DNA of 64,000 nt. It comes from Stieleria neptunia. GTDB taxonomy: Bacteria; Planctomycetota; Planctomycetia; Pirellulales; Pirellulaceae. Both the position numbers and the translations under genes were made by a program. The stretch spans positions 8,676,938-8,740,937 of the forward strand of contig NZ_CP037423.1 of the NCBI RefSeq assembly GCF_007754155.1, given 5' to 3'. Positions 31,587 to 40,800 of the stretch are shown here, in pieces. The first letter of the stretch is position 1; the number at the start of each line of letters is the position of its first letter. The notes below the pieces were generated by a model. The model did not search any database, was not told the DNA's origin, and was given only the letters and a program-made list of their open reading frames with translations.

Positions 31587-32388
31587 CGTTCCAGGGCTCC
31601 GCCTTGGAACGCAATGCCCCCGAGGCTCCGCCTCGTCCAACATTCAACCGGAAGGCGGAGCCTTCCAATCAGCCCGTCCCCAGGCAGAGCCTGGGAACGA
31701 GAAACGAGAAACAGACCGGAGGGCTTGCGCCCTGCCGCTAAAACCTCGTAAAACACAGCCAAACTCGTTCCAAGGCTCCGCCTTGGAACGCAATGCCCCC
31801 GAGGCTCCGCCTCACCCAGCAGCCAACCGGAAGGCGGAGCCTTCCAATCAGCCCGTCCCCAGGCAGAGCCTGGGAACGAGAAAGCACGACCCGAGAACGG
31901 AATCTCCAATGCAGCCAAACTCGTTCCAAGGCTCCGCCTTGGAACGCAATGCCCCCGAGGCTCCGCCTCACCCAGCAGCCAACCGGAAGGCGGAGCCTTC
32001 CAATCAGCCCGTCCCCAGGCAGAGCCTGGGAACGAGGAAGCACGACCCGAGAACGGAATCTCCAATGCAGCCAAACTCGTTCCAAGGCTCCGCCTTGGAA
32101 CGCAATGCCCCCGAGGCTCCGCCTCACCCAGCAGCCAACCGGAAGGCGGAGCCTTCCAATCAGCCCGTCCCCAGGCAGAGCCTGGGAACGAGAAAGCACG
32201 ACCCGAGAACGGAATCTCCAATGCAGCCAAACTCGTTCCAAGGCTCCGCCTTGGAACGCAATGCCCCCGAGGCTCCGCCTCACCCAGCAGCCAACCGGAA
32301 GGCGGAGCCTTCCAATCAGCCCGTCCCCAGGCAGAGCCTGGGAACGAGGAAGCACGACCCGAGAACGGAATCTCCAATGTTCGCCAAT
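31587..32388. repeat. Tandem 156-bp repeat array upstream of waaA
   Basis: Four near-identical 156-bp units (31765, 31921, 32077, 32233 as unit starts), preceded by a diverged partial unit at ~31587-31700. Each unit holds four palindromes: CGTTCCAAGGCTCCGCCTTG(GAACG), GAGGCTCCGCCTC, GGAAGGCGGAGCCTTCC and CCCAGGCAGAGCCTGGG. The 3' end GAACGGAATCTCCAATG is the translation start region of waaA. Units differ at one base (GAGAAAGC or GAGGAAGC) in the order A, G, A, G. Period 156 = 52 codons and is stop-free in several frames, giving false ORFs on both strands. Confidence 0.95.
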
Positions 32389-33705
32389 GCCGTCTACTTG
32401 ATCGCGCTCACGGCACTCTCGCCGTGGATTCTGTATCGCCGGGTGCGGCACGGACGCTACCGCCGCGGGTGGCGACAGAAACTACTGGGCCTGTCGCCTG
32501 CCGAGGCGCGTCGTCTGCGCGGTGAAACCCCAACGGCGGATTGCCTTTGGCTGCACGCGGTCAGCGTCGGCGAAGTCAACTTGCTCGGCGGGCTGGTCAA
32601 GCGTTTGCAGACACAGTTCCCCCAGACGTCGATCGTGATCAGTTCCAGCACCGACACCGGATACGACCTGGCCGTCCAGCGCTTCGGAGCCGACCGCGTG
32701 TTCTTCTGCCCACTCGACTTTTCCTGGGCGGTCAAGCGCACCCTGGCCACTCTCCAGCCGAAGCTGTTGGTGCTCGCCGAACTTGAACTCTGGCCGAACC
32801 TGATCCAAACCGCCCGACAGCGAAACACCGACGTGATCGTCATCAATGGACGGTTGAGCCAACGCAGCGCCGCCGGCTATCAACGATTCGGCTGGCTGAC
32901 GCGTTCGATCTTCACATCACTGAGCAGCGTTCAATGCCAAGACGAATCTTCGGCAGACCGCTTTGTCGCCTGCGGAACACCCCGGTCACGCATCGCCGTC
33001 AGCGGTTCGCTGAAATTTGACGATGCCCCGCAAACGCGTGAATGCGTCGAAGTCCAATCGCGCGCCCGCTGGGCAGGCGTCGATCCCTGGCACATGGTCT
33101 GGGTCGTCGGCAGCACGCAAGAAGGCGAAGAAAAAATAGCGTTGGACGTCTACCGACGACTCCGCGGGCGCCACCCCGAACTGCGGCTGATCCTGGTGCC
33201 ACGCCACCCCGAACGGTTTGACCGCGTGGCGCAATTGATTGATGCCGAAGGGCTGCTCGCGCACCGTCGCTCGCGGGACGGCTCATTGGAAGATTTGAAA
33301 TGGACCGCCGATCGAGTCCTGCTGATCGACACCATCGGTGAACTGCGGCACTGGTGGGGCGTCGGCCAGATCGCCACCGTCGGCGGCACCTTCGGCGACC
33401 GCGGTGGACAAAACATGCTTGAACCGGCCGGCTACGGCAATGCCATCGCCTTTGGCCCCGACACCCGAAACTTTACCGACATCGCCGAGCGACTGCTCGA
33501 CGCCGGTGGCGCGGTGCGGGCGGCCAACGCGACCGAATTGGAAGCGTTCCTGGAGCGTTGCCTGACCGACATCCCGGCCGCCGATGCGCTCGGACGCTCC
33601 GCCAAGCAGGTCGTCGAGCAACACCGCGGCGCGAGCGAACGCACGGTCGACGCCATCGGCCAGTTCCTCGCCCCCGACGATCAGTCACAACGACGCGCGG
33701 CATAA
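32377..33705 (+). CDS. waaA: 3-deoxy-D-manno-octulosonic acid (KDO) transferase, GT30
   Basis: 442 residues from MFANAVYLIALTALSPWILYRR, a membrane anchor typical of WaaA N-termini. The GT-B domains include LWLHAVSVGEVNLLGGLV (~50-67), VLAELELWPNLI (~127-138) and GQIATVGGTFGDRGGQNMLEPAGYG (~330-354). WaaA adds KDO to lipid A precursor on the inner face of the cytoplasmic membrane, consistent with a Gram-negative-type outer membrane in planctomycetes. The frame stays open 594 bp upstream through the repeat array, so N-terminally extended products are possible in principle; the conserved N-terminus argues that 32377 is the main start. Confidence 0.93.
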   Translation: MFANAVYLIALTALSPWILYRRVRHGRYRRGWRQKLLGLSPAEARRLRGETPTADCLWLHAVSVGEVNLLGGLVKRLQTQFPQTSIVISSSTDTGYDLAVQRFGADRVFFCPLDFSWAVKRTLATLQPKLLVLAELELWPNLIQTARQRNTDVIVINGRLSQRSAAGYQRFGWLTRSIFTSLSSVQCQDESSADRFVACGTPRSRIAVSGSLKFDDAPQTRECVEVQSRARWAGVDPWHMVWVVGSTQEGEEKIALDVYRRLRGRHPELRLILVPRHPERFDRVAQLIDAEGLLAHRRSRDGSLEDLKWTADRVLLIDTIGELRHWWGVGQIATVGGTFGDRGGQNMLEPAGYGNAIAFGPDTRNFTDIAERLLDAGGAVRAANATELEAFLERCLTDIPAADALGRSAKQVVEQHRGASERTVDAIGQFLAPDDQSQRRAA

Positions 33706-33810
33706 ACCGCTGGTGTGCAGACACGAGATCCCCTCCCGCTCAGGAATGTTGCGAAACGCGAGGAATCCTCATAAGGTCGTCGATGAAGTGTGATGCGGTC
33801 AGCGGACCGT

Positions 33811-33909
33811 TGTACGACGTCCTTTCTAGGTCGTCGTCGGGAGTCCAACGGACGACGGCCCGGAAGGGCCATCGTACTCGAAAAACCGGTCGTCCTAAGC
33901 TTGACGGTC
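33811..33909. repeat. Dispersed ~97-bp repeat, copy 1 (TGTACGACGTCC family)
   Basis: Begins TGTACGACGTCCTTTC and contains GACGGCCCGGAAGGGCCATCG (with a GGCCC...GGGCC hairpin), ending CGTCCTAAGCTTGACGG. A second copy lies at 59385-59481 in the same orientation. No ORF inside is credible. Confidence 0.88.
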
Positions 33910-33938
33910 TTTAGCCCAATGTCATCCTCTCGCACGCC

Positions 33939-34700
33939 CTACCGTGCGGCCAATTGGATCTGCGATTGACCGGGCGTTACGTCAGTCCGTGCTTCATCGA
34001 TCAGACTTCGCAGGAACGCCTTCGCTTCCAAGTAGTCGCTCTTTTCGTAGTAGGCGACGTTGGCCTTCAACTCCTTTTCGATCCGCTCGATCCAATCTCG
34101 CATCGGCAGAAAATGATCGGGATTGATGCGTCCGACGCGGCTGCGTTGATCAAACACCAGATCAATCGGGCCGCGAGCCTTGTCGTAGTAGCTCGACCGC
34201 AGCAAGATCGGCCACGCGACCTGCCCGGTCATCGGATCGACGGGGCGACGACGTGACACGCTGGACACCAACTGCACCTCGGCCTGTTTTTGCTGGCGAA
34301 CCTGTTCGCCACGGGCATGCAGGTGACCGAAACGACTTTGTTTGTTGATCTGTTTTCGTTCCAAGCGGGTCGCCAGAAATTCGACACTGTTTTGCATCTC
34401 CAACCGATCGGCGTGCAGGTGCTGCGTGCGAGCACTCGCGTTCAAGACGTTGGCCGTCGCCGCGGCCCTGAGCAACTCGGCACGCCCAAACGCGGGGTCG
34501 TAACCATAGCCGCGGTGAGCGTATCCATAATGGACCGGACGAACGTAGTGGACGCGGTGGTGGTGCGAGACGTATCCGTTGTGGCCGTGGCCTGAATCAC
34601 ACCCGCTGGAGTTCGATTGAGCCGCCGCCGGATCCACTGCCGCCAAGATCGAAAGCAACACAACCGAACAGAACGCGACGTTTGCAAAAGCAACCTTCAT
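33939..34700 (-). CDS. Secreted His/Tyr-rich protein, unknown function
   Basis: 253 residues from MKVAFANVAFCSVVLLS, a signal peptide cleaved near AAAQS (~28). A His/Tyr/Gly-rich stretch follows (GHGHNGYVSHHHRVHYVRPVHYGYAHRGYGYD, residues ~37-68), and then helical, charged sequence with a probable coiled coil at ~75-140. The last 80 residues are soluble and basic/acidic mixed. Proteins with this His/Tyr-rich head recur in planctomycetes without known function. Metal binding by the histidines is possible but untested. It is the gene downstream of the giant protein operon, on the same strand with a 155-bp gap. Confidence 0.75.
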   Translation of the reverse strand: MKVAFANVAFCSVVLLSILAAVDPAAAQSNSSGCDSGHGHNGYVSHHHRVHYVRPVHYGYAHRGYGYDPAFGRAELLRAAATANVLNASARTQHLHADRLEMQNSVEFLATRLERKQINKQSRFGHLHARGEQVRQQKQAEVQLVSSVSRRRPVDPMTGQVAWPILLRSSYYDKARGPIDLVFDQRSRVGRINPDHFLPMRDWIERIEKELKANVAYYEKSDYLEAKAFLRSLIDEARTDVTPGQSQIQLAAR

Positions 34701-34855
34701 CGAACAAATCCCCGTGAAATGACTGGTTTGACGTGCCCACACCCAGCCAAGCGGGACAAACGGGGCGGTGTTACAGAAAAACGCATCAGAGGCCTTTTCC
34801 GCGACCGCGGGTATGATTTTCGATGGTTCGCCCGGTTAATTGCTGCAGTTCTTCG

Positions 34856-37800
34856 TTACAGCCCCGTTGATGTCGATTTGGACTTCAGTCGATTGATCAG
34901 CGGGACGGTCACCGCGATGATCATCAATGTCACGGCCACGGGGATCGGGATCAGGAACAGCCCCAGGACACCGATCACGAACAACCAGACCGCCGGCTCT
35001 TGAATCCAACCTTGGAACCGACCGCGGAACGGCCACATCAAAATGATGGCCAAACCGAACGTCAACAGCGTGATGCCGTTGACCAAGAGATCTTCCAGCG
35101 ACTCGCGTTGCGTGAACGTCTGCGTCAACGGTGGCCCTTGCTCGATCGAATCCAAGCGTCGGATGGCGACCACGTCGAAATCGGAAAATCGATGCTGTGC
35201 GAACAGCGTCTGCGGCAATTCTGGATTGGATTGCAAGAAGCGGCCGGCCAATTGCAGCAACTGGCGGTCATAGGCATCCCATCGCTTTTGGGCGTCGCGA
35301 TGGAGACTCGATCCGTCCGCCACGGGCGAGGACGCCTCCGCCGGATCCGACTCCGGTTTCGAACCGGTCGACGCTGCGGATTCCGCGGCGATCGGCGTCG
35401 TGCTGTCGGTGGTCGCGCTGTCGCCCGTTGGCGTGGATGACTCGACCATTCGAAACACGTGGCCGCTGCGTCTGGCGATCCCTTGGTAACGGGCGATCCA
35501 TGGCAACAGCCAACGTTTGATTTCTTCGTCGCTTCGTTCGGCCAGCATGTCACGCGAGCGATCGATGGCCGTGACCACGCTTCCCGCCAACGCAACGGCA
35601 CGCATCGAACCTTGCCGCTCGAAATCATTCGAGGAGCTTTCACCGAAGTCGACTTGCTGTTCAAGTTTCAGTTGTCGATTTTGATCGGCCAGCGGAGCCT
35701 GGTAGAACGTGACCCAAATGTCACGCGTCGGCACGCCCACCAAGTCACTCAGATAATGGGTGATGGCGCGTTCGGCCACGGGGACTTCGACCAGGACCTC
35801 CAACGATTGCGGAAGCCGGCTGTAGGCGAGCGGCACACGCACCTTGGTCGGATGCTGGGGTGTTGCGTCGTCGGAACCGTCACCGGCGTCGGCGTCGGGC
35901 GGCACATCACTCAAGTCAACTTCGCGTCCGGCAGACCAGATTCCGATACAGGTTGCCCCGATCGGCAACACGACCGAGACTTCATTACGGGTTTCCGGCA
36001 GCACGTCGAATCGCTGCAAGACCAACGCGTGATCGCCATCGAGAAACACCCTGGCGTCACAGCACAGAGCGAGCGGATTGATCGTCGCCTGTAACAGCGG
36101 TTCCAACTCGATCGACCAGTTGGTTTCGATCGGGGTGTAAAAGGAATAGCGTTCGGGCGATTCCACCTCGTTCTTGAATGCATCCATCCAGCCCTCGGTG
36201 GCCTTGACCGCACGCACCGATTGGGCACGCCACTGGATGGCCTGGGTCGTCAACTGGCCCGGCACCGCGATGCGGTGGTTGCGTAGTCTGGCCCCCAGCA
36301 CCGTCACCGCTGGCACACTGACTCGAACCTGATCTCGGTTCTTCAGGCTGCCGGTGATCTGCACGCGTCGCACTTTTTCGTCGCCACGCGTCGATTGAAC
36401 GGCTTCGTCGGGCATCGCGACGCGGATCACCGTGACCACATCGTCGCTGGATTCGCGTTTCGCCCAGACCCGCGCGTCGGTCACGTCCAGGTCGGCGGAC
36501 CAACGTGTCGGGATCGTTAAATCGACGTAATCGGGTCGCTTGCCGCCGGGCAGTTCCAACAGCGTGTCGCAAAACCACTGGCCATCGGAGTATCGCATCC
36601 GGGTGATTTGATCACAGGTAAACATCGAACCGGCGGCGCGACGGCTGACCACGATCTGGTCGTCGGCCGACGGTGTGCTGCCGGAGCGGGAATCCACCAC
36701 CGGAATCCGCCCGGCCAACAGATCGTCCTTGGTCAACGCGGCCGGCGTCCACGTGCCGGTGGGGCCGCCGTCGGACGCCGCGTTCTCCGCGGGCCGGTCC
36801 CGCGTGTTTTGCGGCTGCGTGTTTGGGGGTTGGGTCAGCGTCACGTCGAGCGAGCGTTCGCGCGTGATACGATACGTCTGGTGGGTCTGACCGTCCGACG
36901 AGATGGCGAATCGGGGCAGCGATGTCCGCCCCCGAATCGGGACCAAACTTTCGGCCAACACTTCGATCTTGGTGGCCCCATTGATTCGGTTGTCGCCGAT
37001 CGCCAATTCCGTTCGAGTCCCCGTCGACGTTTTGACCGTCAGCGGCGTGATCGACGTGACGGCTTCGCCGTTGACAAAACAATTGACCAATCGGAAACGC
37101 GGGGGAATCGAGATTCGGAGGCGTTGCAGACTCGGCCGCAGGTCGACCAGATCCGCCTTCAACCTGAGTTCCATCTTGGTCTCGGCGACGTGCAAACGGT
37201 GATCCAGTTTGACCGTCGGGGTGGGATATTTGTCTTGCAACAGAACGAATGACGGGAACGCCTCTTTGATGACAAAGGCGCGTTGAATCTTTCCCGGATA
37301 GCCTCGCCAAGCGGCCAGAAACTCGTCTTCGGTCACCGGTTGCGACCCTTTTGCCAATTCGGAAACGCGAATCGAGCCAGCCGATTCGATGGCAAACAAC
37401 GTCGGCGAGGAACGCTGCGACGCCGATGCAAAGACCTCCGGGATCGGCATCGTTTCACTGTCTTCGGTTGACGTCGGGTCGTTGAGCACCGACGGCAGCC
37501 GCCACAACAACCGGATCGGTGTGCCGATGCTGGATTGTTTTTCGAATCGATAGATTCCATTGCCGAGTGTCGCATTGACGCTCGAGGGGCGGTCGGGGCT
37601 GTCGACGTCGGATTCGGCCATCGCCCAACCGACCGACGTCAGACTCGGTGGCGGCCCGCCGAGAATCGTCAATTGCACCGTGTCGCCTTCCCGGAGTGAT
37701 TCCTCCGGATTGATTTCACACTCGACGATCGTCGATTCGATTCCGGCCGAAATCCGATAGGCCCGGCTGAGGGTTTGCGCGGCGGGCTGTCCGGGTCGTT

Positions 37801-40800
37801 TCACCGGCCGACAGCGAATCGACAACTCGCGAATCGGCCCCAAGTCGGCTTCGTATCGCCCCAATTCGGGACGGAACAACGACCGCCCCAGGGGCTCGCC
37901 GAGCGAATCGACCTGAATCTCACGCGGCGCTTCGACGATCAACGTTGCCGAATGAATCGCCGGAATCGCCAATCGGATGACCGTGGTCGCCATCCCCTGT
38001 AACACGTCACCGTCGGCGGTGTCGCTGAACGGGTCTGGACCGCCAAGCGAATCTCCGCTGTCGCGGTCGACCGGCAGCGGTCGGTCCAGGCCATCCCCTC
38101 GCCCAGCGACGTTCTCCGAGTCACCGCCGAGCATTAACACAGACGGCAGGTACGTCAAACGCAGCAGACTCTGGCGGCTCGACGGGATGGTCGCGGTCAC
38201 CATCCCTCGTTCATCGACGGTGAATCGGATGATTTGTGTTTCGCCATCCCCCACCCATTCGATCCGACGCAACGAATCGGCGCGGACGGGCAATCGCACG
38301 CGTGTCGACTCCCGCACCAATTGGATTTGATAGTCGGCCTGGACTTCTGCGGTGATCGAACCGGCCGCATCGCGTGGGGGCGTCAAGACGACACGGTACT
38401 CGGCCGATTGAAACTGGGCATCGACCGGGCGATCGGGATCAACGACCGAACGAATGGATTCGTAATCCGCTCGCGACATGTAGACCTTGTCCCCGGCGGG
38501 CGCATAGTCCGCTCCGATCGGCACCAGCAACTCGATCGGATCGTTCCGCCGGGTCTCGCCGTCACCGCTGCTGTCGATCTCGCGACGCGGTTCCTCGCCA
38601 GAGGAATCCTGCGCCGTCGCGACACCGGGCGCTGCGGCAAGCGTCCCGATCGCCAGCATCAAAATGGAACGGGTCGCCGAGACCGAAAAGTCTGCCGATC
38701 GGTCGCGGGCGCTTCGCTGTGACCGCGTGTCGTCCGACCGTAGCGCCCCATCGGTCCCGTTCGTCTTCTTCGCGTCCCGCTGGCGTCGATCGGTCATCAC
38801 CACTTGCAACAAAGCCGCGGCGGCGAGCGGCACCGCAACCCAACCCACAATGGCCTGTTGGGCGGGCCACCAGATGATCGATCCACTGATCGCCGTCACC
38901 ACCAGCACAAACAGCGTGTGAACGCCCATCGGAAACCACCGTGCGATCGACCAGCCCAAACAGAACAGGACCGTCGCGGTCAGCCACCCCAGCCCGATGG
39001 CCGCGTCTCGCGAAACCAAGATCAACTCCGCTCCCTCCGCCCCCTCCGCTGACTCGCCCGATTCGCCCGATTCGCCCGATTCGCCCGATTCGCCCGATTC
39101 GCCGGCGTACCAGTCCAGCAGGTGCGAAGCCGAGACGCGGTGCACGAGCAGCGTTCCCGCACCGGCTTGATAGGAAGCTTGATTTCGAATCACGTTGCCT
39201 TCCACCTCGACACGAGGAATGGGGCAGCGACGAAACCAACCGCTCGAGGAGTGACGTCGACGCATCAAGACGGAGATTTGATCACTTTGTTTTTGCGGGT
39301 TGATCCAAATCTCGCCGACGCCGACACGATCGGGAACGTAGCCCGTGTTGTTTCGGGAAACCGAAACGATTTCCAACTCATCGTCGAACGAAACACGAAT
39401 CGGTTTGCGAGTCGAAACGTCGGCGACCAAATGAAACAGATCTTCATTGCGACTGTTGGCGACGACGTCAAACCGCTGGTCCCAAATCAACGTCGCCGCG
39501 GCGTCGCGACGCGCCCGACGCAACTGGATCTCGGGCCGCAGCAGCGGTTCGTATCGCAAATGTTGCGGTTGGTCCCCAAATGGCTGCAACGAATCGGTCG
39601 GTTCCGCCCCCGGCACCAATTGAACGCCCGGCGGGATTTCGGTGACCTCCCAACTGGCATCGATCGTGACCTCCGCGGTCTGACCGCGCGTCCGCCGCAC
39701 GCTGGGCAGAGAAAGCGTCAACTGGTCTGCGACGGGGAAGTACCGTCGTCCGACCAATTCGTATTGCCGCAGGTCACGGCCTTCGAGTGTGATCAGGTAG
39801 GTTCCCAGCGGATCCAGCGGCATCCGTTCGACGCTGGAACTCGGCAGACTGACGGTCGCCGACTGATCGGTGCGTCGAAGCGACCAATCGAATTCTTCTT
39901 GTCGGGCGTTTCCGGTCAGCACCGACAGTTCCGAAATCGGCTGCGTCGTCTCGGCGCGGACCACGATCGTTTCGGCAACGTCGTTGCCCTCGGTTTCAAT
40001 CACGTGACGCAGCGCCACGCCGAAGGAATCATCGACCGGTTCCAAGGTGACCGCGGGGATCTCGCCGGTGGGGCTGCGGATCAACAGCGTTTCCGATGTC
40101 GGTTGAAAAAAGGCGATCGATTCTTCGTCCAGGGTGGAGGACTCGAAGCGTCCCGGAAGCATCACCGAATTGCCATCCCATCGCCGTAGCGGTGGAGGTT
40201 GAATCGAGATCAGATGAGAACCGACGTGCTGCTCGGGACGCACGATCCACGTCGAATTCATCGCCAACTGGTTGCGATTCCTCGGCAAATTTTTTCGCGC
40301 AATCACCTCGATTTCGAACGTCGCCTGCGCCGACTCGCTGGGTGTCGGCCAGAGGACCCATTGGTTGGCACTGACGGGCACCGTGATGCGCCGCCCCGAA
40401 CCGACGACGGTGACCGAGTCGACGTTCCAGTCCGGGTTGACGTTCATGCGAAAGGGTGACTGATGGTTTTGCATCAACCGGCATCGAATCCGGCTGTTGG
40501 ATCGAACTTCCGGGGCCGGGGTCTGTTGGACACGCAAACGCGTCCAGATCGCGTCGATGAATCGTTCTTCCTTTTCAATCAACCGGAGCCGCGACCAGGT
40601 CGCATCGGATTGAGCATTTCTCGGTGGCGGACCGTCGGCGATCAGCAAGGTTTCTCCGGCACGCGTCGGTGTCTGAATCGATTGCCGCCACGTCGGCGGC
40701 AAGTCCCATTGTGCGACTTCCAATGGGTCCATCACCGCCACGATGGTTTGGGTCGACGCTTCGGTCCACAACACGTTCGGCTCGACCGGCGTCACCGACG

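Noticed and set aside
31783-32376. N-terminal extension of WaaA by repeated 52-residue blocks
   Set aside because: The conserved WaaA N-terminus begins at 32377. The extension is only the translated repeat; kept as a possibility in the findings but not as the gene start.
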